DNA from: Pseudanabaena sp. M085S1SP2A07QC
GTDB taxonomy: Bacteria > Cyanobacteriota > Cyanobacteriia > Pseudanabaenales > Pseudanabaenaceae
Assembly (NCBI GenBank): GCA_020404895.1
Contig: JADBWK010000011.1
Span: 1-48,903 of the forward strand
Reading direction: 5' to 3'
Length of the DNA stretch: 48,903 nt
Positions 40,803 through 48,903 of this stretch are shown in pieces; position 1 is the first letter of the stretch, and every line of letters starts with the position of its first letter. The notes under the pieces are model-generated. The model was not told the DNA's origin. It saw only the letters and a list, made by a program, of their open reading frames with translations, and made no database searches. The translations under genes and the position numbers were made by a program.

Positions 40803-42761
40803 ATGTCTGCACAGTTCCAAATCCACAAAGACACCATTGACCAAGTAAGTCAAAGGGCAGACATCGTAGATATCGTCTCCGAGCGCGTTGTACTACGCAA
40901 AAGTGGGGCAAATTTTCGGGGCGCTTGTCCTTTTCATAATGGGACAAACGCCACAGCGCTGACAGTAAATCCAGCGCGGCAGATGTATCACTGCTTTAAC
41001 TGTGGGGCGGCTGGCGGTGCTGTCAAGTTTTTGATGGAGATCGATAAGCGATCATTCTCTGACGTAGTTTTAGATTTAGCGAAACGATACAACGTTCCTA
41101 TTGCCACAGTCGAGCCTGAAAAAGCTAAGGAAATACAGCGTCAAATCTCCCATCGCGATCGCCTTTATGAAGTGATGGCTTTGACCACCAGTTTTTATCA
41201 ACATGCCCTCTATGCCCACCAAGGCAAAGCAGCACTTGCCTATCTCAGCGAAAAGCGGCAAATGAGCAAAGATACGATCCAGAAATTCCAACTGGGTTAT
41301 GCGCCTGCGGGTTGGGAAACTTTGATGGGTTATCTAGTTCAGCAAAAGCAGATCCCTGTGAGTTTAGTTGAAGAAGCAGGCTTGATCGTTCCGCGCAAAA
41401 CTGGTAATGGATTTTACGATCGCTTCCGCGATCGACTGATGGTTCCCATTCACGATACTAGAGGTCGTGTAATTGCCTTTGGTGGGCGATCGCTAGGAGA
41501 TGAAGAGCCAAAATATCTTAACTCTCCTGAAACGGAACTATTCAGCAAATGTTCAATTCTATTCGCAATGGATAAGGCTCGCGATGCGATCGCTAAGGCT
41601 GACCAAGCAATTGTAGTAGAAGGTTATTTCGATGCGATCGCCTTGCATCAGGCGGGAATTGAACAGGCGATCGCGACGATGGGTGTGGCTCTTAATGCTG
41701 ACCAAATGAAGCAATTATTGAGATATACCGAAACCAAGAATGTAATTCTAAACTTCGATGCCGATAAAGCAGGAATTACGGCAGCGGAAAAGGCGATCGC
41801 AGGTTTTAAGGAATTAGTATTTAATGGAACTGTGCAGTTGCGAGTTTTGACGATGCCCGATGGCAAAGATGCCGATGAGTATCTCAAACAGCATAGTGCT
41901 GAGGCATATCGCGATTTACTCAAAAATGCACCATTATTTCTCGATTGGCAAATCGATCAAATCCTAGCAGGTCAAGATCTTAACCAAGCCGATCGCTTCC
42001 AAAAAAGCAGTCAAGCGATCGCGCAGTTATTAAATAATTTACCCGTTGATTCTTTCTTTCGCACCCATTACATCCATACTTCAGCACAACGCTTATCACA
42101 GGGTAATTCTTATCTTGCCCTGCGTTTAGAGCAAGATCTGCGTCGTCAGTTACGCAACACGCGCTGGAACAGCAATAAGCCTGCACCGTCACTAACCACG
42201 ACCACAAATTCGCTACATATTGCCGAAACGCAACTTTTGCAAATTTATCTGCATTTCCCCCAACATCGTGCTTATTTATATCAAGAGATTGCGGAAGAAG
42301 AGAATATTGAATTTACACAATCTAATCATCGCTATCTTTGGCAAATTATTCTCAATCTAATTCAAGAGAAAAAAACTTCCCTTGCTTCTGAAGAGCCTTA
42401 CCCAGATCATTTAGTGCAACAATTACAAATTCTCTGTGCAGAAACAACCGAGGTTGCTGAGCAACTACAGCATCTGCTCTGGCTTGACGAAAACTCACGT
42501 ATTGGCTTATTGCGTCCCCAAATCGTCGTCAGAACTGCGATCGCTAAAATTCAATACATCATGTGCGAAAAGCATGAGAAAGACTGGTTAAGCAAATATC
42601 AAAGTATTGATGTAATTGCCAATCCTGCTTTCGGTTATGAATGTCAAGCCAAAGTAAAAGAAGCAAGACAACGTAAAGCTGAGATTCGCAAACAGATTGA
42701 AGTTAATTATCTCGATCTCTCTGGTACTAGCACAAGTGAGACGAATGTTATTGAGTTTTGA
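40803..42761 (+). CDS. dnaG: DNA primase
   Basis: This enzyme synthesises RNA primers for DNA replication. The 652-residue protein has an N-terminal zinc-binding domain (CPFH near residue 42, YHCFNCG near 61). The RNA-polymerase domain has FRDRLMVPIHDTRGRVIAFGG, and the TOPRIM fold has AIVVEGYFDAIAL and VILNFDADKAG. A C-terminal helicase-binding region follows. The loop after the zinc ligands reads NGTNATAL, whereas most bacterial primases have K(E/K)TPSF, so this part of the zinc domain has diverged. The ATG at 40803 is clear, with a HIP1-like sequence directly upstream. Confidence 0.96.
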   Translation: MSAQFQIHKDTIDQVSQRADIVDIVSERVVLRKSGANFRGACPFHNGTNATALTVNPARQMYHCFNCGAAGGAVKFLMEIDKRSFSDVVLDLAKRYNVPIATVEPEKAKEIQRQISHRDRLYEVMALTTSFYQHALYAHQGKAALAYLSEKRQMSKDTIQKFQLGYAPAGWETLMGYLVQQKQIPVSLVEEAGLIVPRKTGNGFYDRFRDRLMVPIHDTRGRVIAFGGRSLGDEEPKYLNSPETELFSKCSILFAMDKARDAIAKADQAIVVEGYFDAIALHQAGIEQAIATMGVALNADQMKQLLRYTETKNVILNFDADKAGITAAEKAIAGFKELVFNGTVQLRVLTMPDGKDADEYLKQHSAEAYRDLLKNAPLFLDWQIDQILAGQDLNQADRFQKSSQAIAQLLNNLPVDSFFRTHYIHTSAQRLSQGNSYLALRLEQDLRRQLRNTRWNSNKPAPSLTTTTNSLHIAETQLLQIYLHFPQHRAYLYQEIAEEENIEFTQSNHRYLWQIILNLIQEKKTSLASEEPYPDHLVQQLQILCAETTEVAEQLQHLLWLDENSRIGLLRPQIVVRTAIAKIQYIMCEKHEKDWLSKYQSIDVIANPAFGYECQAKVKEARQRKAEIRKQIEVNYLDLSGTSTSETNVIEF

Positions 42762-42799
42762 AATGATATATTTTAGTTTAATCTGTGGACTTAAATCTA

Positions 42800-43384
42800 A
42801 TGACCCAAGCGATCTCCAATCTAGAATTAGATAACCCTAAAGCTTTGACAGATCAAGAGTTTATGTCATTACCTGAAAATGGCAACCTTTATGAATATTT
42901 GGATGGAGAGCTAATTGTTGTGGCAAATTCAGGTGTAGAACATGGCTATTTAGCACTTACTCTCGGGTATTTTTTGACAGGCTTTGTGCGTAATCATAAG
43001 CTTGGTGTAACTTGTGACTCTAGTACAGCTTTCAAGATGAAAACAGGCAATAAGCGATCGCCTGATCTTGCATTTATTGCTAAAGATCGTTTGCAAGGAT
43101 TAAAGCGATTACCAAAAGGATTTTTTGAAGGTGCTCCTGACTTAGCTGTAGAAATCATCTCACCCAATAATACTTTTGAGGAAATCCATAACAAATTAGT
43201 AGAGTATTTTGAGAATGGAACTCGCTTAGTATGGGTTATCTTGCCCGATGAAGAATGTGTATTGGTTTACCATAAACCTAAACCATCAAAGCTTTTGCAG
43301 TTAGAAGACAACCTTGATGGAGAAGATGTTATTCCTGATTTTAGTCTTCCCTTATCAGAACTATTTCAAGAGTTATCTTTTTAA
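42800..43384 (+). CDS. Uma2-family putative restriction endonuclease-like protein
   Basis: This is one of two Uma2 (DUF820) proteins in the window; many such paralogues are usual in cyanobacteria. It has about 194 residues. The PD-(D/E)xK-like core is seen in LYEYLDGELIVV, RSPDLAFIAKDRL, APDLAVEIISPNN and YFENGTRLVWVILP. The ATG at 42800 is preferred over an in-frame GTG at 42785. The cellular role of the family is unclear and no partner gene is evident. It converges with chrA, with only 19 bases between stop codons. Confidence 0.88.
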   Translation: MTQAISNLELDNPKALTDQEFMSLPENGNLYEYLDGELIVVANSGVEHGYLALTLGYFLTGFVRNHKLGVTCDSSTAFKMKTGNKRSPDLAFIAKDRLQGLKRLPKGFFEGAPDLAVEIISPNNTFEEIHNKLVEYFENGTRLVWVILPDEECVLVYHKPKPSKLLQLEDNLDGEDVIPDFSLPLSELFQELSF

Positions 43385-43403
43385 TCACTGATATGATCAC
43401 TTT

Positions 43404-44648
43404 TTATTGGTTGAATTTAATCAGCCAGCCGATCGCAGCGCCAGCAATTACTAACCAAGCCGAATTAACTTTAGGGAACTTGAGTAGAACTGCCAGACTT
43501 GCGATCGCGACGATGATTGTCCAAAAATCGATCAAAGTACCTCGCCCTAATTCCCATGCTACGGCTGCCATTAACCCCATCGAAGCCGCATTTACACCAT
43601 CAAGAAAACCTGCTGTCCAAGGGGATTTGCGTAATTTTGCTACAAATGGATTGATTAATGGAACGAGAATAAACGCGGGTAAAAATATCCCAATCGTCCC
43701 TGCGATCGCACCCATATTCCCAGCAACGAGATAACCAATAAATGTTGCGGTCGTAAATACAGGACCTGGAGTAAACTGCCCAATCGCTACAGCATCTAAT
43801 AATTGCTGTGAAGTTAGCCAATGGGTGCGATCGACAAATTCCTGCTGCACAAAAGCTAATAGTACATAGCCACTGCCGTAAAGGACAGAACCAATTTTGA
43901 GAAAGCTGAGAAATACGGCTGTCCATGTTTTGGGATAAGCTGCGGTAGTAGCTATAGCTACTAAAGGAAAAGGGAAAAAGGAAAAAGGAAAAAGGAAGAT
44001 TGAGAGAGATTTGTTTTTTTGGAAGGATGTTAAATTATGAACGAGGCTAACGGTGATTCCAGCGCCGAGCATTAGCACGATTTCATTGATTTTCAAAAAA
44101 TATAGAGCTAGGACTAAAATCCCTGCGCACCAAGTTGGGATATTTTTTAAGGCTGATCGTCCTAATTTCCATACAGCTTGAGCAATAATTGCGATAATTA
44201 CTGGCTTGACTCCGTACAATAACCAGCCAACGGTCGGAATAGTTTGGTATTCCACATAAGCGATCGCTAATCCCCACACTAATAGCATTGCAGGGGTTAT
44301 AAAACAGACTCCCGCCACGATTGCTCCTCGCCATCCCGCCTGCTCTAGCCCGATATGAATTGTCAATTCGGTAGAATTAGGACCTGGGATGAGGTTTGTA
44401 ACACCTAACAAATCTAATAGCTTTTCTCGGCTGAGCCATTGACGACGCTGCACTATTTCTAACTCGATCTGGGCAATATGCGCGGCTGGCCCCCCGAAGG
44501 CGATCGCACCAAGCTTGGTAAAAACTATTGCTAATTCCCGCAATCCTGTCTTTGGCAATAACTGAGTTTCTGGCACTGGATTGCCCACTTGAGCATCTAA
44601 ATGGGCGTTAGATTCTAGATCTGGATCTTTTTTTGTATACTCAGGCAT
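43404..44648 (-). CDS. chrA: Chromate transporter (CHR family)
   Basis: This inner-membrane CHR-family protein has two homologous halves. Each has the (F/I)xFGGPAAHI-like or GxVLYGSGYVLLAF segment and the motif LIPGPNST (first half) or QFTPGPVFTTATFIGY (second half). The family exports chromate, though natural substrates in cyanobacteria are uncertain. The ATG at 44648 is preferred over the TTG at 44657. Between the halves, heptamer DNA repeats encode FLFPFSFFPFPL. That adds a Phe/Pro-rich hydrophobic stretch at the end of a membrane segment. Confidence 0.92.
   Translation of the reverse strand: MPEYTKKDPDLESNAHLDAQVGNPVPETQLLPKTGLRELAIVFTKLGAIAFGGPAAHIAQIELEIVQRRQWLSREKLLDLLGVTNLIPGPNSTELTIHIGLEQAGWRGAIVAGVCFITPAMLLVWGLAIAYVEYQTIPTVGWLLYGVKPVIIAIIAQAVWKLGRSALKNIPTWCAGILVLALYFLKINEIVLMLGAGITVSLVHNLTSFQKNKSLSIFLFPFSFFPFPLVAIATTAAYPKTWTAVFLSFLKIGSVLYGSGYVLLAFVQQEFVDRTHWLTSQQLLDAVAIGQFTPGPVFTTATFIGYLVAGNMGAIAGTIGIFLPAFILVPLINPFVAKLRKSPWTAGFLDGVNAASMGLMAAVAWELGRGTLIDFWTIIVAIASLAVLLKFPKVNSAWLVIAGAAIGWLIKFNQ
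43964..43999 (+). repeat. Intragenic GGAAAAA heptamer repeats in chrA
   Basis: About five copies of GGAAAAA or GGAAAAG lie in tandem, in frame in chrA but antisense relative to the repeats in the decarboxylase and modBC genes. They are located between the two halves of the transporter. Confidence 0.8.
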
Positions 44649-44810
44649 AGTTTTCAAAAATTAGGCGCGACATACTTGATCACATCAATTAGCAATAAAG
44701 CCTTTAACGCTTGAATTATCTAAATAGTTAATTTAAATGAGCATACACAAAGCTTTATACTTTTTGCAGGTATCCCAGAATACTAAATAGCTTTTGCCTA
44801 GCTTACAGAT

Positions 44811-45386
44811 ATGGTAGATTCGCTCAAATCAGGTTCAATGCAGCACTTACAGACTTCAGAAAGTTCTCATCTGGAGTCAGGTCATCAATCCGAGCTAATG
44901 TTTTACTATTTTGCTTACGGCTCTTGTATGTGTCCTGTGGATTTGAAGCGATCGCTTGGTGAGACAGCCCATCATTATGTTGTAGGTGTGGCGCGTTTGA
45001 GTGGATATAAGCTTGGTTTTTATTATCGATCGCCCCATCGTGATTGCGGCTGCTTAGATATTGTCAAAGATCCGAATTCACATGTTGAAGGAGTTTTATA
45101 TTGCTTACCGATGCGTTTAAGCGATCAGCTCGATCTACGTGAAGATGTATCGAGGGGTGGCTATCAGCATGAACTGATTACAGTTACTGTTGGTCAAACT
45201 GTTTACACCAATGTCAGAACCTATAGCGTAGTCAATAAGCTATCTCGTGAACTCGCTCCCAATGACTGGTATTCCAATGTCGTGTTGCGAGGTGCTTCTA
45301 CCTGTGGATTAACCGAAAAATATTTTTGGCAGTTGTTTTATCATATTTACCAATTGCAGTCATATCATAAACGTCAATACAGTTAA
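44811..45386 (+). CDS. Gamma-glutamylcyclotransferase-like protein
   Basis: The 191-residue protein has the GGCT-like fold signature FYYFAYGSCMCP near residue 31. GVARLSGYKLGFYYRS follows, then HVEGVLYCLPMRLSDQLDLRE, where the acidic catalytic residue is expected, and VRTYSVV. Family members act on gamma-glutamyl peptides or amines. The first 29 residues are polar and poorly conserved in character, so an ATG at 44898 (MFYYFAYG) is an alternative start. A hairpin follows the stop. Confidence 0.85.
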   Translation: MVDSLKSGSMQHLQTSESSHLESGHQSELMFYYFAYGSCMCPVDLKRSLGETAHHYVVGVARLSGYKLGFYYRSPHRDCGCLDIVKDPNSHVEGVLYCLPMRLSDQLDLREDVSRGGYQHELITVTVGQTVYTNVRTYSVVNKLSRELAPNDWYSNVVLRGASTCGLTEKYFWQLFYHIYQLQSYHKRQYS

Positions 45387-45421
45387 CTATTGGTGGACGC
45401 TTCGCACCCACCAATAGTTAA
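45383..45421. terminator. Terminator between convergent genes
   Basis: An 18-bp stem (45383-45400 with 45404-45421, two mismatches or wobbles near the tip) has a TTC loop. It overlaps the stop of the upstream plus-strand gene. Confidence 0.7.
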
Positions 45422-45476
45422 TACCTATTTCCGAAAGTATGGCAACACTTTTGGGATTTGTCTCATGTGAAATCGC

Positions 45477-46175
45477 CTAAATCACCTCATCCCGCACAAC
45501 ATTTTCTCTTACCCATTTACGAAATTCCCTTAAGGTTCCACTTTCTCCTAAAGTTAGACGCTTCTGCACATATTCTACAATTATCGCAGCTGGCAAATCA
45601 GGAAAAGATAAACTCTTTTCTATTGGCTGATATGCTCCATTGTCTAAGGCAAGAAATTCTAAACTATAGCCATCATAGCGCCAGACTTCAGGCACAGCCA
45701 GCAAAGCATAAATTGGTAAACGGCGATCGCTTGGATTGGTAATATCCACTTCTAAAACTAAGTCGGGTGCTGGATCTTGTCCTACGATAATTACTTCTTT
45801 ACCACGAATTATTGGCTCATTTTGGATGTAATAACAAGAATCTGGCTCTGCTCCTAGCTTGAGTTCGGGGATCTTCATCAATAAAGAGCCAAGACGACGC
45901 ATATCTATTTCTAATTCGTCAGTAAATACGCCCAGCAAAGCCTCGATAAAGCGATTACTACCTTCATGGAGTGAGAGAGGTGACATAATTTCTAAAGTAC
46001 CGTTGATGTAATGAAATAAGGTTTTACGGCGATCGCCAATATCAGCAAGTAATCGTTCAAATGTATCCCAGCTAATGTTATTCAAGATCACGCGATTTTC
46101 GGCAAGTGGTCTAACTTGCTCAGCGATCTCAGTGGAAGTTAAGTTAGTAGGTTTACTGAGTGGTGTGGCAATCAT
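45477..46175 (-). CDS. Uma2-family putative restriction endonuclease-like protein
   Basis: This second DUF820/Uma2 protein has 232 residues, with FHYINGTLEIMSPLSLHE, PELKLGAEPDSCYYIQN, DPAPDLVLEVDITNPS and IYALLAVPEVWRYDG. These are the standard family segments, with putative active-site Asp, Glu and Asp residues. The N-terminal 30 residues are variable. It is divergent from the restriction-modification gene at 46446. Function is unknown. Confidence 0.88.
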   Translation of the reverse strand: MIATPLSKPTNLTSTEIAEQVRPLAENRVILNNISWDTFERLLADIGDRRKTLFHYINGTLEIMSPLSLHEGSNRFIEALLGVFTDELEIDMRRLGSLLMKIPELKLGAEPDSCYYIQNEPIIRGKEVIIVGQDPAPDLVLEVDITNPSDRRLPIYALLAVPEVWRYDGYSLEFLALDNGAYQPIEKSLSFPDLPAAIIVEYVQKRLTLGESGTLREFRKWVRENVVRDEVI

Positions 46176-46291
46176 CGTAGTTTCCTATGTTTTTCAGATT
46201 CTTGTTTTTTGCTCTTAGATTAGAGAGCGTAGGCGATCGCCTTTTTCCTGCTGTTTCCTTTCCTTACAGCGCTTTGCGCTCAAACCCAAAC

Positions 46292-46342
46292 CAAGAAAAA
46301 ATTTGAAAGCGTTGCTTTGCAACGCTTTCAAATTTTTTCTTG
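46292..46342. repeat. Perfect 24-bp hairpin in a divergent intergenic region
   Basis: Arms 46292-46315 and 46319-46342 pair perfectly around a TTT loop, with A/T tracts at the base. The region (46176-46445) lies between divergent gene starts, so the terminator-like hairpin has no gene to end. It may mark a small unseen transcript or an inserted palindrome. Confidence 0.75.
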
Positions 46343-46445
46343 TGGTTCGTTTGATCGGTAATTGCTGTAAGTTAATTATAGGTAATTTTAAGAAACAAAT
46401 GCTAGTATAAATATTACCTAAAATTAAGCCTTAACATTTGTCCAT

Positions 46446-48788
46446 ATGCCTTTAAGTTGGAATGAGATTAAGCAAAGGGCGATCGCCTTTTCTAAGGAAT
46501 GGGAAAGTGAGACTTCAGAGAAGGCGGAGTCACAATCTTTTTGGAATGAATTTTTTAATGTGTTTGGCATTTCACGGCGGCGGGTGGGGAGTTTTGAGCT
46601 GCCGATTAAAAAGGCAGATAACAAGCAGGGCTTTATTGATTTGCTGTGGAAGGGGACGATTTTGGTGGAGCATAAGTCTAGGGGTAGAGACTTAGATAAG
46701 GCGACACAACAGGCTAAGGATTATTTTCCCAATTTAAAGGAGCATGAGTTACCCAAGTATATTTTGGTGTCGGATTTCCATAGATTCAGGCTCTATGATT
46801 TGGATACGGACGAGACTAAAGAGTTTGAGTTACAGGATTTTGTAAACCATGTGCATCTATTCGGCTTTATGGCGGGATATGAGAAGCGGGTTTATAAGGA
46901 TGAAGATCCTGTCAATATTAAGGCTGCCGAATTGATGGGGGAACTGCACGATCGCCTTAAGGAGATTGGCTATACGGGGCATGACTTAGAGGTATATCTG
47001 GTAAGGCTTTTATTTTGTATGTTTGCGGATGATACGGGGATTTTTAATAAGGGGATTTTCTGGGAATATATTGATCTACATACGAAGGAAGATGGCAGTG
47101 ATTTGGCAATGCATATTGCTTCGATCTTTCATGTTTTGAATACGCCGAATGAGCGCCGCTTAAAGAATTTAGATGAGAGTTTGGTGCAGTTTCCCTATGT
47201 GAATGGGAAGCTTTTTGAGGAACCTTTACAGCCTGCGGCGTTTGATCGTGAGATGCGTGAGATATTGTTAAAGGCTTGTGCGTTTGACTGGGGTAAGATT
47301 TCTCCTGCGATTTTTGGATCGATGTTTCAGGCGGTGATGAATCAGACGGAACGGCGTAATTTGGGGGCGCATTATACTTCTGAGAAGAATATCCAAAAGC
47401 TGATTAGACCGCTTTTTTTGGATGATTTGTATGTTGAGTTTGAGAAGGCGAAGGGGAGTAAGGGCAAGCTAGAGGAGTTACATCAAAAGATTGCAGATTT
47501 ACATTTTCTCGATCCTGCTTGTGGTTGCGGTAATTTCTTAATTATTACTTATCGGGAGTTGCGAGATTTAGAGCTTGAGATTTTAAAGGAGTTGTATAGG
47601 AAGCACAAGAGTTTTCTTGATGTGCGGTTGTTTATTCAGGTGGATGTGGATCAGTTTGCGGGGATTGAGTATGATGAGTTTGCGGTGCGGGTTGCTGAGG
47701 TGGCGATGTGGTTGATCGATCATCAGATGAATGTGAAGGTGGGTAATGAGTTTGGGCAGTATTTTGTGCGGTTGCCTTTGAAGAAGGCAGCGAAGATTGT
47801 GCATGGTAATTCGTTGAGGATTGATTGGGAGTCGGTTGTTGCAAAAGAGAAATTAAATTTCATTTTGGGAAATCCTCCATTTATCGGAGCAATGATCATG
47901 AATGATGAGCAAAGAAACGATATTGCTTATGTTTTTGATGGAGAAAAAGGAACGGGTGTATTGGATTATGTCTGTGCTTGGTATCTGAAAGCTTCACAAG
48001 TTATACAAAACAACAAGATAAATGTAGGTTTTGTTTCTACCAACTCAATATCTCAAGGTGAGCAAGTTTCTATACTTTGGAATATTCTTTTCGATAAATA
48101 TAAAGTCAAAATCAATTTTGCACATCGTACGTTTAAATGGAGTAATGAAGCAAAAGGCAATGCTGCGGTACATTGCGTTATTATTGGATTTTCTTTCTTC
48201 GATACTATAGAAAAGTATATTTTTGATTATCAAGACATTAATGGCGAACCACTTGTGATAAAAGCTAAGAATATCAATCCTTATCTAGTAGATGGAAATA
48301 ATATTATTATTAATAATCGGAGTGTTCCTATTTCTGATATTCCCTTAATGCGTTTCGGAAGTATGCCAAGAGACGGAGGAAATTTCATTTTCAGTGAAGC
48401 AGAAAAAGTAGAATTTATTAAAGTTGAACCTCAAGCTGAAAAATGGATAAGACCCTATACGGGAGCGCAAGAATTTATTAATGGCTATAGTCGTTATTGT
48501 TTATGGCTCGTTGGCATTTCTCCAAATGGACTCAAAGCTTTGCCAGAGGTATTAAAAAAAGTCGATAAAGTTAAGAATTTTAGATTGGAAAGTAAAGCAG
48601 CATCTACTCGTAAGTTTGCAACTACACCCACTCTATTTTGTCAGATAGCACAACCAGAAACAGATTATTTACTTGTACCTCGTGTCTCTTCAGAGAAAAG
48701 AATATATATTCCTATTGGATCTATGTCTAGAGACGTGATTGGAAATGATCAAGTTTTATTGATACCTAACCCAAGTTGCTACCTATAG
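46446..48788 (+). pseudogene. Type IIG (MmeI-like) restriction-modification enzyme, 3'-truncated by an insertion sequence
   Basis: A single chain carries nuclease and methyltransferase parts. The N-terminal PD-(D/E)xK site has D65 (FIDLLWKG) and E75-x-K77 (LVEHKS). A helical spacer with FGSMFQAVM and RRNLGAHYTSEKNI follows. The SAM motif DPACGCGNFL is near 355 and the catalytic NPPF near 475. The target-recognition part comes last. The frame ends after LLIPN with SCYL encoded by IS982-like end sequence, whereas related proteins continue for more than 100 residues. Codons before about 47840 are G-rich, and after it AT-rich. The enzyme is probably altered or inactive. Confidence 0.85.
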
Positions 48789-48903
48789 TAACAAGAAAAA
48801 AAAGCTGCTACAAAGGACAAGAGCCGAGTAGCAGCAAGAAAAATGAATGATGAAATTGTAGCGATTTATTGCCTATGTGACGACATTCTCCGAGCGATGA
48901 ATC
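48769..48903 (+). mobile_element. IS982-like insertion sequence, left end (continues outside the window)
   Basis: ACCCAAGTTGCTACC begins where the restriction-modification homology stops, and a transposase start follows 74 bases later. The right end is outside the window, so length and target duplication cannot be checked. Assignment rests on the transposase N-terminus. Confidence 0.6.
48843..48903 (+). CDS. IS982-family transposase, N-terminal fragment
   Basis: The ATG at 48843 opens a frame running off the window. The first 20 residues, MNDEIVAIYCLCDDILRAMN, match the typical beginning of IS982 transposases (an acidic start, then IYCxCDDxL). Only the extreme N-terminus is visible, so integrity is unknown. 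Confidence 0.65.
   Translation, partial: MNDEIVAIYCLCDDILRAMN

Noticed and set aside
46261-46345. Terminator of a hidden small RNA gene between divergent genes
   Set aside because: The hairpin is real, but no promoter or conserved transcript could be identified, so it is listed only as a repeat.

Overview
The window looks like a cyanobacterial chromosome. The octamer GCGATCGC (HIP1) is scattered through almost every gene. Cyanobacterial marker genes are present: a plastoquinone/tocopherol methyltransferase, a CO2-hydration protein of the NDH-1 complex, DevB/DevC-type export genes and a fused ModBC transporter. Gene content, moderate GC and the many long palindromes fit a Pseudanabaena-like filamentous cyanobacterium, but that placement is an inference.

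Layout. 1-5.3 kb: pentapeptide-repeat protein, CTP synthase, MPBQ methyltransferase and a fatty acid desaturase. 5.3-7.6 kb: an uncharacterised small protein behind a cobalamin riboswitch, then an Orn/Lys/Arg decarboxylase-type PLP enzyme. 7.7-13.3 kb: ferredoxin-sulfite reductase and two ammonium transporters, one with an NtcA-type site. 13.7-22.7 kb: C-terminal processing protease, LuxR-type response regulator, an orphan T4 Rnl1-like RNA ligase, lapA/scpA/PPC cluster, fructosamine-kinase-like protein and an HTH-GrpE-like fusion. 22.9-28.4 kb: an accessory island. It holds a two-gene operon (large helical protein plus a protein with a predicted nuclease domain) without any HIP1 site. This is followed by a decayed hipBA locus whose first operator is split by a MITE, an antitoxin-like pseudogene with two stop codons, and an HNH gene cut by a palindromic element. 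28.4-31.0 kb: molybdate transport (modA, modBC). 31.0-36.2 kb: a lipid kinase and a HAD-type protein, both lacking their 5' ends next to copies of one MITE family, with a Ser/Thr kinase between them. 36.2-44.7 kb: CO2-hydration protein, devC/devB, DnaG primase, a Uma2 protein and a chromate transporter. 44.8-48.9 kb: gamma-glutamylcyclotransferase-like protein, a second Uma2 protein, and a type IIG-like restriction-modification gene truncated by an IS982-like element that runs off the window.

Two themes cross the window. First, short mobile or palindromic elements reshape genes. Examples are three copies of a roughly 115-bp MITE with conserved ends and a hypervariable but perfectly paired core, TSD-flanked MITEs, and heptamer repeats expanded in frame inside three coding regions. 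Second, most genes end in unusually long, near-perfect hairpins with GC clamps and three-base loops. The best candidate for an undescribed system is the operon at 22975-26792. The MITE core variability and the riboswitch-controlled unknown protein come next. No tRNA, rRNA or CRISPR array was seen.
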